A program made the position numbers and the translations under genes. The notes beneath the pieces are model-generated. The model was not told the origin of the DNA, did not search any database, and saw nothing but the letters and a program-made list of their open reading frames with translations. Shown here piece by piece: positions 25,060 to 33,304 of a stretch of DNA of 64,000 bases; positions within the stretch are counted from its first letter, which is position 1, and the number at the start of each line of letters is the position of its first letter. Source of the stretch: Bryobacterales bacterium (GTDB lineage: Bacteria > Acidobacteriota > Terriglobia > Bryobacterales > UBA6623); the NCBI GenBank assembly GCA_026713545.1, contig JAPOOG010000072.1, positions 31,701-95,700 on the forward strand, given 5' to 3'.

Positions 25060-26409
25060 TTATCCCGCTAACGACGAACCATACGACTCGGTCGCCTCCT
25101 GAAACCCGTCCAGCGGGGCGCCCATGGTTTCTGCGATAGACAAAAAGAGCCGAGACATCGAGCCGCCTTGGAAATCGATGGCCCGCCCGGTCTTGATCCT
25201 GCCGCCGCCACCGCCAGCCAGAAGCAATGGATACTGCGTGCAGGTATGGCGGTTTCCGTCCCACATATCGGATCCGATCATGACCATCGAATTGTCCAGC
25301 AGCGTGCAATCCCCTTCCTGCACTTCGTCCATCTTCTGCAGCAAATAAGCGTATTGAGAGATATGCCAGCGGTTGATGAGATGGTATTGGTGCAGCGAAA
25401 TCGGTGTTTCCTTGTGGTGGCTCAATGCATGCCACTGGCCAGAGACGCCAGGCAGGAAGCTGAAGTCCATATATTTTGGGCCGTAGCTGTCAAACATGAA
25501 CGTCAGCACGCGGGTCTTATCCATTCGCAAGGCCAGCACGATCAAATCAAGCATCAATCGGGTGTGTTTGCGGAAGTTCTCCGGCTGATAGAGAGCAAAA
25601 TCCGGTGTCTCGCCGGCACCGCTCGGGTCATCAGCGTGATAACGCTTGGAGATGGAAGGGGCAGTCGCCTGTTGACGTTGCCAAGCGTTCTTTTCCTGCT
25701 CCAGGCGCTCGATCCGCAGCTCCAATTCGCGAATGCCCTCGAAGTATTCGGCCAAAGTCTGGCTGTCTTGCGCACTGATGCGTTTTTCAAGATCCTTGGC
25801 CTGACCGAGCACAAAGTCGAGCACGCTCTTGTCCCGCTTCAACCAGGACTTATCGGAGAACAAAGCCGCGAACGTCATGGCGGGATCGATTTCCTTGGAA
25901 AGAGGCTTGTCAGGACCTCTCCAAGAGATGCTGGAATCATAGAAGGCACGGCCGTTTCTTGAGGGAGCAATGCCCAGCACGAGCGAACGAAACTCGGTTT
26001 GGTCGCCGATCCGAGCGGCGATCTGCTGATCGAAAGAAATGCCTGATCGGTTATGGTCCCGCCCTCCTGGTTCGCCTGTCAGAAAGGCGGCGACCTTGCC
26101 GGCATGTCCGCGCACTTTGCTCAGATGCAGATGGGACATGTCCTGAAGGACATTGACCTTGTGCTTGATCTCTTCCAGCGGCTCAAGAGTAGGCTCGAGC
26201 TTCAGATCTTCGCCCGAACCGGAGGCTCCCCATTGATGCGTATTGACACCGAGCGGGAAGAAAGTCGTCACAAAGCGAATCGGGGCCTGAGCAGCCGCCT
26301 GCTTTGCCGGAGCCGCAGTGAGCGTCGAGACGGATTCCAGCCAAGGCAGAGTGAGGCTCACTCCCGCAGCTTTCAGGAACGACCGGCGATTCGCTTGATG
26401 GTGTCTCAT
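25060..26409 (-). CDS. DUF1552 secreted protein with twin-arginine signal
   Basis: About 449 residues starting 'MRHHQANRRSFLKAAGVSLTLPWLES', a twin-arginine-type export signal with the 'RRSFLK' core. The body has DUF1552 hallmarks: 'FFPLGVNTHQWG', 'KVNVLQDMSHLH', 'SGISFDQQIAARIG', 'ELELRIERLEQEKNAWQ' and 'GSDMWDGNRHTCTQYPLLLAG'. The family is related to DUF1501 and is of unknown activity. It is first in a two-gene operon with the cytochrome/DUF1592 protein, the standard association in this phylogenetic range. Confidence 0.92.
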   Translation of the reverse strand: MRHHQANRRSFLKAAGVSLTLPWLESVSTLTAAPAKQAAAQAPIRFVTTFFPLGVNTHQWGASGSGEDLKLEPTLEPLEEIKHKVNVLQDMSHLHLSKVRGHAGKVAAFLTGEPGGRDHNRSGISFDQQIAARIGDQTEFRSLVLGIAPSRNGRAFYDSSISWRGPDKPLSKEIDPAMTFAALFSDKSWLKRDKSVLDFVLGQAKDLEKRISAQDSQTLAEYFEGIRELELRIERLEQEKNAWQRQQATAPSISKRYHADDPSGAGETPDFALYQPENFRKHTRLMLDLIVLALRMDKTRVLTFMFDSYGPKYMDFSFLPGVSGQWHALSHHKETPISLHQYHLINRWHISQYAYLLQKMDEVQEGDCTLLDNSMVMIGSDMWDGNRHTCTQYPLLLAGGGGGRIKTGRAIDFQGGSMSRLFLSIAETMGAPLDGFQEATESYGSSLAG

Positions 26410-26581
26410 GGATGATTCCCTTGGAGAAACGTCAACATGTTCGTCTGGCAGCGTTCAAACGACCGTCTCAGACAGAGCGAAGTACGCTCACATACTTGGC
26501 TAAAGTATACACCGGTCCAGATCTCCGAGGAAGTCGTAAGTGTGTGGTATCATAACCAGTCTGTAAAGTGAGAGGGCTGTC

Positions 26582-27169
26582 ATGTGGGGACACAAAGAAG
26601 AACCGTTACCAACGAAAACCACTACGCCGACAACCGGCCAACCAGTTTCCCGTTCCGACACGGCACAACCTTCAGGCTTGAGCGCGGCCGTCAGTCCGGC
26701 GGCCGATGTTGATCGCTCCGGGCAAGCCCAAGCGAAGATCGGAAAGACCCTCAAGCTCAAGGGTGAAATGACCGGCAGCGAAGACGTTTACGTCGATGGA
26801 GAAGTCGAAGGAACGATCGAGTTGCCTGAAAACACCTTGGTGGTCGGACCGAGCGGCAACGTTCGTGCGAAAGTGAAAGCCCGCTCAGTCACCATATTTG
26901 GTCATCTGGAAGGGAAAGTGCAGGCTGGCGAAAGGATTGAGATTCGCAAGACCGGATCGCTGGAAGGCGACTTGGTGACGCCTCGAATCGTCATCGAAGA
27001 CGGCGCAGTATTTCGGGGAAGCATTGATGTCATGAAACCTGAAATCAAAGAGAAAGTACCGCCGAAAGTGAGCAAACCCTCGCGGAGCAGACCACCGGTT
27101 GTAGCGGCATCAAGACCCGATCGGCCAACAATCTCCACGGTCGGATCAACTGGCAACTCGGGTTCCTAG
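26582..27169 (+). CDS. Bactofilin (polymer-forming cytoskeletal protein)
   Basis: About 195 residues. The central beta-helix domain (about 55-155) shows the bactofilin pattern 'SEDVYVDGEVEGTIELPENTLVVG', 'VKARSVTIFGHLEGKVQAGERIEI' and 'GDLVTPRIVIEDGAVFRGSIDM'-like repeats. The flanks are disordered: a Thr/Ser/Pro-rich N-terminus and a basic Pro/Ser tail. Bactofilins self-assemble into filaments that scaffold wall or morphogenetic proteins. ATG 26582 has 'gagagg' upstream. It heads three genes on the + strand. Confidence 0.93.
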   Translation: MWGHKEEPLPTKTTTPTTGQPVSRSDTAQPSGLSAAVSPAADVDRSGQAQAKIGKTLKLKGEMTGSEDVYVDGEVEGTIELPENTLVVGPSGNVRAKVKARSVTIFGHLEGKVQAGERIEIRKTGSLEGDLVTPRIVIEDGAVFRGSIDVMKPEIKEKVPPKVSKPSRSRPPVVAASRPDRPTISTVGSTGNSGS

Positions 27170-27223
27170 GCAGCGCCCGGCAAGATCAGTCACGACAACA
27201 TCAGGGAATGCAGGGAGAACAAG

Positions 27224-27901
27224 TTGGCGGAGTTCTCCGACAGGTTAGTTGATAACAGCCAGCGCGCGGCCTCACCGGGTGCGTCCATCGGGGCGGATCC
27301 GTTCGATTCAACTCTCGCGCCAAGCTCCTCGAAGCGTTACAGCCGAGGTCTCAGATACTGCCTCTCTTCGCTGCCGGACACAGAGCACCGCCAAGTGCTT
27401 GACTTGGGCGGCTTGAGCGAATCGAGTGTCAGTTTCCTCAGTTCCTTAGGTTGCAGAATCCACGCGCTTGATTTGCTATCGTTGTTCGACGCTTATCAGG
27501 AGAAATTGCCGGGACAAAGGTTTAGTCCAGCCGACGCCAATTCATTCATCAAAGAATATCTCGGATACCCACCCGCGACCTTTGACATCATCCTCGTCTG
27601 GGATGTGATCGAATTCTTTGACACGGAAGTGCTCAAGCTTGCCGTGTCTCAATTCGGCCGGATTTTGCAACCCGGCGGGTCGCTGTTAACCTTTTTTCAC
27701 ACCAGGTCAAAGGGAATATCCGTCACGTCGAACCAGTATCAGATCGAAGATGCAGACTATCTCCGGATCCGGGAACGGCATCGAAGGCCGCTGTCCCATA
27801 CCTTCAATAATCGAAGTCTGGAGCGACTGTTCGGCGGTTTCGGTTCGCTGAAGTTTTTTTTGACACACGACAGCATCCGAGAGGTAATCGTAATACGCTA
27901 A
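27224..27901 (+). CDS. Class I SAM-dependent methyltransferase
   Basis: About 225 residues with a weak but readable Rossmann methyltransferase core: motif I 'RQVLDLGGLSESSVSFL', then 'CRIHALDLL', the post-motif 'TFDIILVWDVIEFFD' and 'LAVSQFGRILQPGGSLLTFFHT'. The start is TTG 27224 with 'gggag' upstream; no earlier ATG fits. Substrate unknown. It sits 54 nt after the bactofilin gene and 18 nt before the TPR gene, on the same strand. Confidence 0.78.
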   Translation: MAEFSDRLVDNSQRAASPGASIGADPFDSTLAPSSSKRYSRGLRYCLSSLPDTEHRQVLDLGGLSESSVSFLSSLGCRIHALDLLSLFDAYQEKLPGQRFSPADANSFIKEYLGYPPATFDIILVWDVIEFFDTEVLKLAVSQFGRILQPGGSLLTFFHTRSKGISVTSNQYQIEDADYLRIRERHRRPLSHTFNNRSLERLFGGFGSLKFFLTHDSIREVIVIR

Positions 27902-27919
27902 CCTGCGTCATACAGGTTA

Positions 27920-28924
27920 GTGGAGCACGCGTTCCCCAGAATCCGGCTTCTGTTTCTTCTGGCGATCACTGTCTCACCGGACCTCCCGGCAGCAGCATCG
28001 GACAGAGTCGATGATCGCGTCCTCGGGCACGATCATTTCTATAACCTCGAGTATAAGGAAGCGATTGAAGCGAACCGTCGGCTCGTTTCACAACAGCCGG
28101 ATGATCCGTCTGCGCACAATCGCTTAGCGACAGCGATTCTCTACAAAGAGCTGCTGCGACTGGGCAAGCTGGAAACAAAGGCTTTCAAAGGAGACACTCA
28201 ATTTCATGCCTGGGAGAAGCCAAACGCCGACCCCAAGGTCTGGAACGAATTCAAGGGCGTTTTGCTGCGTGGACGACAGATCGCCGAAGACATACTCGAG
28301 GCGGACTCACAAGATGTCAAGGCCCTTTTTGCGCTGTCAACCAACCATGGGCTCGAGAGCACCTATCAATTCATGGTGCGTACATCGTATTTCAGAGCAC
28401 TGCAGAGCAGTAACCGCGCGGACAGGCATAGCCGTGAATCGATCAAAACTCATCCCGAGTTCATCGACGGCTATCTCATCGCAGGCACACACGAATATGT
28501 CGTTGGCAACCTACCCTGGGCTTTGCGATTCATGGTGGCTGTGGGGGGCGTACGAGGTAGCAAGAAGAAGGGGGAGGAATATGTTCGACTTGTCGCCGAG
28601 AACGGCGATTTGGCGCGAGACTCTGCCCGTGCCTTGCTTGTGCTGTTGCTGCGCCGCGAGCAGAGGCCTCTCGAAGCCGTTCCAGTTCTCGAAGGCATCA
28701 TCCGCGATTTTCCGCGCAACTACCTCATGCATCTCGAGCTTGCCGGGCTATATGAAAATGCCGGTCAAGACAACACGGCGCTCGACATCTTCCGAAATAT
28801 ACAGGTCAAAGTGAAGACGAACACGGACCGATTCGGACGCATGCCCACCCGCGTGCAAGAAGCGCTCGCCCGCCGAATCGCGAAAGCCGAAAGGGAAATG
28901 GGAGTCAGGTCCGGCGGCTCATAG
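27920..28924 (+). CDS. Secreted TPR-like protein
   Basis: About 334 residues. GTG 27920 gives a signal peptide ('RIRLLFLLAITVSPDLPAAAS'). The rest is helical with TPR-like patterns: 'HFYNLEYKEAIEANRRLVSQQPDDPSAHNRLATAI' and 'PLEAVPVLEGIIRDFPRNYLMHLELAGLYENAGQDNTALDIF'. It probably acts as a periplasmic or outer-surface scaffold. It is third in the bactofilin operon, so a role in envelope organisation is a reasonable inference. Confidence 0.8.
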   Translation: MEHAFPRIRLLFLLAITVSPDLPAAASDRVDDRVLGHDHFYNLEYKEAIEANRRLVSQQPDDPSAHNRLATAILYKELLRLGKLETKAFKGDTQFHAWEKPNADPKVWNEFKGVLLRGRQIAEDILEADSQDVKALFALSTNHGLESTYQFMVRTSYFRALQSSNRADRHSRESIKTHPEFIDGYLIAGTHEYVVGNLPWALRFMVAVGGVRGSKKKGEEYVRLVAENGDLARDSARALLVLLLRREQRPLEAVPVLEGIIRDFPRNYLMHLELAGLYENAGQDNTALDIFRNIQVKVKTNTDRFGRMPTRVQEALARRIAKAEREMGVRSGGS

Positions 28925-29061
28925 CACAGCCAATCGCCAACTTCTCCATGGCCTCGCCCTCATCTCTCGAATCGGCGACCCATTCACACACTCGGACTCC
29001 TGTGAGCCACATTGATCAACGCAAGCAGGATTGTTCCTGCCTTTCGTATGGAGGAGGGGAT

Positions 29062-29508
29062 TCACACCTGCCAGAAGGCTGCTAGTTTCCGCATCACTCG
29101 CTTCGCGTGTTGCGGGCTGCTTGCTGCGGCGAAAATGGTGTTGTCACCAGCGATCGTTCCGACTAAGCCGAGGTCGGTTTCGAAGTCCAATGCTTCTGCG
29201 ACCGTTCCCGCACTTCCGGGGAGCGTCTTGACAACGATGAGGTTGCTGGCGAGCTGAAGGTCGCGGACGAGCTTTCCCAGAACCCGCCGCAGCGTGTCGC
29301 GGTTTGCTTCCGAGGGTTGGAGCACGTCGCGCTCGCGGTAGCCCTCACGGGTCTTGACAACGCCCAATTCCCGCAGATCGCGGGAGAGCGTTCCCTGGCT
29401 GGCTTGGACACCGACGGACTTCAGGTGTCTGGCAAGGTCTTGCTGCGTGGTGACGGACCGGGAGCGTAGTATCTTTTGAATCTGCGCTTGCCGGAACGTC
29501 TTGGTCAT
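29062..29508 (-). CDS. argR: Arginine repressor ArgR
   Basis: About 148 residues, standard for ArgR. The winged-helix N-terminus reads 'RQAQIQKILRSRSVTTQQDLARHLKSVGVQASQGTLSRDLRELG', and the C-terminal hexamerisation/arginine-binding part has 'SNLIVVKTLPGSAGTVAEALDF' and 'GTIAGDNTIFAA'. The start overlaps the argH stop (ATGA), so the repressor is encoded at the end of the operon it probably controls through the ARG-box-like palindrome before argF. Confidence 0.95.
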   Translation of the reverse strand: MTKTFRQAQIQKILRSRSVTTQQDLARHLKSVGVQASQGTLSRDLRELGVVKTREGYRERDVLQPSEANRDTLRRVLGKLVRDLQLASNLIVVKTLPGSAGTVAEALDFETDLGLVGTIAGDNTIFAAASSPQHAKRVMRKLAAFWQV

Positions 29509-30893
29509 TGTGTGCGCCGCATCGCCGCCAGACGTTTGTCGGCTTCTTCGAGCGCATCGAGAAGTACGGAGGAGGCCGTACCTCCGGGAACGACGTGATT
29601 GCTCAGCGCACTCCGTGCCGTGAGAAGATCGCGCGCCTTGTCGTCGAACTCAGAGGCGATCTCCTTCAGCTCATCCGTCGTCCAGTCCTGGGGTCTGTTG
29701 CCGGTGCGAACGCTCTCGAGTACAAGCTTGCCCACGATCTGATGGGCGCGGTGGAAGGGGACTCCTTTTTTTGACAACTCCTCCGCGAGTGCAGTCGCGG
29801 AAACCCAGCTTTCATCAGCCGCAGCTTCCATGCGGTCAGGATGGATGGCGGCAGTCTGAACGGTAAGCTTCATGACAGCCAGGCAGCCGGAGAGCTGCGC
29901 GGCGGCGTCGAAGACAGGTTCCTTGTCTTCTTGCAAGTCTCGGTTGTAGGAAAGAGGGAGACCCTTGAGCGTCATCATCAGTGAAAGCAGGCTCCCGCTG
30001 ACGCGTCCGGATTTGCCGCGCACCAGCTCACAGGCATCGGGGTTCTTTTTCTGGGGCATCAGGCTGGAACCGCTGGTGACCTCGTCGCCCAGCTCGAGGA
30101 AGCCGAACTCCTCGCCGGAATAGAGAATCCAATCCTCGGCCAAGCGGCTGAGGTGGAGCATCGTGCCGGCCGCGGCGTAAAGGAAGTCCAAGGCGAAGTC
30201 GCGGTCGGAGACGGCATCGATGCTGTTGGCGGAAAGCTTGCTGAAGCCCAGCTCGTCGGCCATCGCTTGCCGGTCGAAGGGGAATCCGCTGCCGGCGAGC
30301 GCACCGCTGCCGAGAGGAAGAACGTCAGTGCGGCGATAGGCGTCGTCGAAGCGCTGCCAATCGCGTGCGAACATCTCGAAGTAAGCCAGCAAATAGTGAG
30401 CCCATAAGACAGGCTGCGCGCGCCTCAAGTGCGTGTAGCCGGGAAGCAAAGCGTCGGGCTCGCGCATTGCGAAGTCGAGCAGCACGCCCATCAACCCCAC
30501 GAGAAGCTCTTGGATGGCATTGATTTCGGTCTTCATCCAGAGGCGGAAGTCGGTGGCGACTTGCTCGTTGCGGCTGCGTCCGGTGTGGATCTTTTGGCTC
30601 AAGGCGCCAGCCTTCTCGTCGAGCTTTCGAATGACGAAAGTGTGAATGTCTTCGTCTTCCGCCTCGCCGAACATATCTGTTTCTCGCGCTTCCGAAAGGA
30701 TTTCGTCGAATGCCCGGTGAACGATCTCGCGCTCCTCGCAGGTGAGAATACCGACACTCGCCAAAGCCGAAGCGAATGCTTTCGAACCGAGGATGTCCGC
30801 CTCGAGGAGCCTGCGGTCAAAATCCAACGAGCCGGAGAACTGTTCGAACAGTTCGGCCGGACCATGCTCGAATCGACCGCCCCAAAGCTTCAT
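29505..30893 (-). CDS. argH: Argininosuccinate lyase
   Basis: About 462 residues with the fumarase-superfamily signature 'GSSLMPQKKNPDACEL', and 'MKLWGGRFEHGPAELFEQFSGSL' at the N-terminus, 'HTGRSRNEQVATDFRLW' and 'YTHLRRAQPVLWAHYLLAY'. It cleaves argininosuccinate to arginine and fumarate, the last step of arginine synthesis. Start overlaps the argG stop by four bases; stop overlaps argR. Standard length, no defects seen. Confidence 0.97.
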   Translation of the reverse strand: MKLWGGRFEHGPAELFEQFSGSLDFDRRLLEADILGSKAFASALASVGILTCEEREIVHRAFDEILSEARETDMFGEAEDEDIHTFVIRKLDEKAGALSQKIHTGRSRNEQVATDFRLWMKTEINAIQELLVGLMGVLLDFAMREPDALLPGYTHLRRAQPVLWAHYLLAYFEMFARDWQRFDDAYRRTDVLPLGSGALAGSGFPFDRQAMADELGFSKLSANSIDAVSDRDFALDFLYAAAGTMLHLSRLAEDWILYSGEEFGFLELGDEVTSGSSLMPQKKNPDACELVRGKSGRVSGSLLSLMMTLKGLPLSYNRDLQEDKEPVFDAAAQLSGCLAVMKLTVQTAAIHPDRMEAAADESWVSATALAEELSKKGVPFHRAHQIVGKLVLESVRTGNRPQDWTTDELKEIASEFDDKARDLLTARSALSNHVVPGGTASSVLLDALEEADKRLAAMRRTQ

Positions 30894-32110
30894 GATTCAT
30901 CCACGCCGGTCATCACACGTGAGCGCGCTTCGATCGGCAGACCGATCAGGTTGATGAAGCCACGTGCGTCCTTCGGTTCGTAGTCTGCGCCCATGGTGAA
31001 GCTGGCGATGTCGAGTGAGTAGAGCGAATACGGTGAAGTACGGCTGAGCACATCGATGCGGCCCTTGTGGAGCCGCAAGGTGACTTCGCCGGAGACATTC
31101 TCCTGGGTTTTGTCGACGAAAGAGTCGAGCGCCTCACGGAGAGGCGTGAACCACAGCCCGTTGTACACAAGGTCGGCGTAGTCAAGCGCGAGTTTCCGCT
31201 TGCAATGAGCTGTGGCTCGATCAAGCGTGAGCGCCTCGAGCTCGCGATGGGCCGTCATGATCGAAGAGCCGCCGGGCGTCTCGTAGCATCCGCGCGACTT
31301 CATTCCGACGAAGCGGTTTTCGACCAGATCGACTCGGCCCACTCCGTTTTCGGAGCCAAGGCGGTTCAGATTCGCAAGAAGATCGGCCGCGCCAAGCGCC
31401 TCGCCGTCGATAGATACCGGGATCCCTTTTTCGAAGCCGATCGTCACCTCGGCGGGCTCGTCGGGGGCGTCGTCCGGATCGACCGACCACGTCCAGACGG
31501 AGTGGCTCGGCGAGTTGACCGGATCCTCCAGTTCGCCGCCCTCATGGGAGAGATGCCAGAGATTGCGGTCGCGGCTATAGATCTTGGCTTTTGTGGCATC
31601 AATCGGAACGTTGTGCGACTGGGCGTAGTCGATGGCGTCCTCGCGGGATTGGATGTCCCAGATTCGCCAAGGAGCGATGACCTTCAGATGGGGTGCGAGG
31701 GCCTTGTAGGTCAGCTCGAAGCGGACTTGGTCGTTGCCTTTTCCGGTGCAGCCGTGGCAGAGGGCGTCGCAGCCGGTTTCGAGTGCGACCTCGACTTGCC
31801 GTTTCGCCAACAGAGGCCGGGCGATCGAAGTACCAAGCAGGTACTTGTCTTCATAGACCGCGCCGGCGCGCACCACCGGCCATACATAGTCGCGCACGAA
31901 CTCTTCTTGCATGTCGTCGACAAAGATCTCGGAAGCGCCGCTGTCCTTGGCCTTCTGCTGAATACCAGCTAGCTCCTCGTCACCCTGGCCGATGTCGCCG
32001 CACACAGCGACTACCTCGCAGTCGTACTGCTCACGCAGCCAAGGAATGATGATGGATGTATCAAGGCCCCCGGAATAGGCGAGGGCGATTTTTTTCGGGT
32101 TTTTCTCCAT
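30890..32110 (-). CDS. argG: Argininosuccinate synthase
   Basis: About 406 residues. The ATP pyrophosphatase P-loop is 'IALAYSGGLDTSIIIPWL', with 'CHGCTGKGNDQVRFEL', 'NLWHLSHEGGELEDP' and 'NRFVGMKSRGCYETPGG'. It joins citrulline and aspartate with ATP. It lies 95 nt downstream of argF and is coupled to argH by overlap. Standard length. Confidence 0.97.
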   Translation of the reverse strand: MEKNPKKIALAYSGGLDTSIIIPWLREQYDCEVVAVCGDIGQGDEELAGIQQKAKDSGASEIFVDDMQEEFVRDYVWPVVRAGAVYEDKYLLGTSIARPLLAKRQVEVALETGCDALCHGCTGKGNDQVRFELTYKALAPHLKVIAPWRIWDIQSREDAIDYAQSHNVPIDATKAKIYSRDRNLWHLSHEGGELEDPVNSPSHSVWTWSVDPDDAPDEPAEVTIGFEKGIPVSIDGEALGAADLLANLNRLGSENGVGRVDLVENRFVGMKSRGCYETPGGSSIMTAHRELEALTLDRATAHCKRKLALDYADLVYNGLWFTPLREALDSFVDKTQENVSGEVTLRLHKGRIDVLSRTSPYSLYSLDIASFTMGADYEPKDARGFINLIGLPIEARSRVMTGVDES

Positions 32111-32205
32111 GGCAACCTGTGCTTCACATGGCAGTAGAAGATTTATTTTGCTTTGCTATCTCGAAAGAATCGCTGGGAAGGCTCGTTGGTCGCCACCGTG
32201 ATCCC

Positions 32206-33171
32206 TCAGCCATCCTCCTCGGTCAAGAACATCAGCAATAGAGCCTTCTGGGCATGCAACCGGTTCTCGGCTTGATCAAACACGACCGAAAAGGGCGACT
32301 CGATAACCGAGTCGGTCACCTCTTCTCCGCGAGACGCCGGGAGGCAATGCATAAAAACCGCGTTGGAAGCCGCGTGCGACATCAGTTCGTCATCGACTTG
32401 AAAATCGGCAAAGGCGGCGCCGCGTTGCTGCGTCTCGGCTTCCCAACCCATGCTGGTCCAGAGGTCGGTGTAGACCGCCGAGACACCCGACACGGCTTCG
32501 CGTGGGTCGAACGAAAGCTCGATCTTGGCAGAGGACGTCCGCGCCAACTCGCAAGCCCTCGTGACGACTTCAGGATCGGGCCCATACTCGGGTGGAGTCG
32601 CCACGATGAGTGACACCCCCAGTCGAGCGGCGCACAACAGAAGAGAATGGCAGACATTGTTGCCATCACCGACGAAGGCCATCTTGAGGCCTTCGAGTTG
32701 GCCAAAGTGTTGCGTCAAGGTCTGAAAGTCCGCTATCGCCTGGCAGGGATGATATTTGCCACTCAGCGCATTGATGACGGGTACCGACGACCATTGTGAC
32801 AACTGTTCGAGGGTCTCTTGCTTGAACGTGCGGGCCACGATCGCATCCACCCAGCGGTCTAGATTCCGCGCGATGTCCTTGACCGGCTCGCGCTCGCCGA
32901 TGCGGCCGTCACGGTGATCCTGGAACACGGTGAAGCCCCCAAGTTGCCGGATGGCGAGCTCGAAGGTCAGTCGGGTGCGCAGCGACGGCTTTTCAAACAG
33001 TAGCGCGATCGATCGCCCGGTCAAGCTTGCTGCGTAGTCGCACGGCGCATTCTTGACTCTGGAAGCTAGCCCAATCAGCGCTTGCAACTCTCCCGAGGTC
33101 AGGTCCGTGTCCGTGAGCAGGTGCGGGGCCTGTATTGATTGAACGGGGCTCTTGCTCACAGCGGAGGTCAT
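32206..33171 (-). CDS. argF: Ornithine carbamoyltransferase
   Basis: About 321 residues. The carbamoyl-phosphate motif is 'LLFEKPSLRTRLTFELA' (Leu replacing the Thr of the common STRTR form, which is frequent in this lineage), with 'INALSGKYHPCQAIADFQT' and 'VFMHCLPASRGEEVTD'. The HCLPA motif and the ornithine-side sequence favour OTC over the acetyl- or succinyl-ornithine enzymes, though the PSLRTR variant is shared with those. First gene of argF-G-H-R, preceded by a candidate ARG box. Confidence 0.92.
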   Translation of the reverse strand: MTSAVSKSPVQSIQAPHLLTDTDLTSGELQALIGLASRVKNAPCDYAASLTGRSIALLFEKPSLRTRLTFELAIRQLGGFTVFQDHRDGRIGEREPVKDIARNLDRWVDAIVARTFKQETLEQLSQWSSVPVINALSGKYHPCQAIADFQTLTQHFGQLEGLKMAFVGDGNNVCHSLLLCAARLGVSLIVATPPEYGPDPEVVTRACELARTSSAKIELSFDPREAVSGVSAVYTDLWTSMGWEAETQQRGAAFADFQVDDELMSHAASNAVFMHCLPASRGEEVTDSVIESPFSVVFDQAENRLHAQKALLLMFLTEEDG

Positions 33172-33207
33172 GGGATCGGCCAGCGGTCAGAATTAATAAA
33201 TTGACAC

Positions 33208-33224
33208 TGTAATGAATAATTACA
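33208..33224 (-). promoter_or_regulatory. Candidate ARG box (ArgR operator) upstream of argF
   Basis: 'TGTAATGAATAATTACA' is a 17-nt imperfect palindrome (6-nt arms) in an AT-rich island within GC-rich DNA. It contains the ARG-box-like core 'TGAATAATTAC' and lies about 37-53 nt before the argF start. A same-operon argR makes autoregulation likely. Promoter elements overlap the AT-rich stretch and cannot be placed with confidence. Confidence 0.6.
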
Positions 33225-33304
33225 CGTTCAGGCCCGCATTGCAAGCGCCTCTTGGTGGAGCGTGACAGATGCGGGACGCCGCGCCGTCGAGAACCGTCAG
33301 ATCT

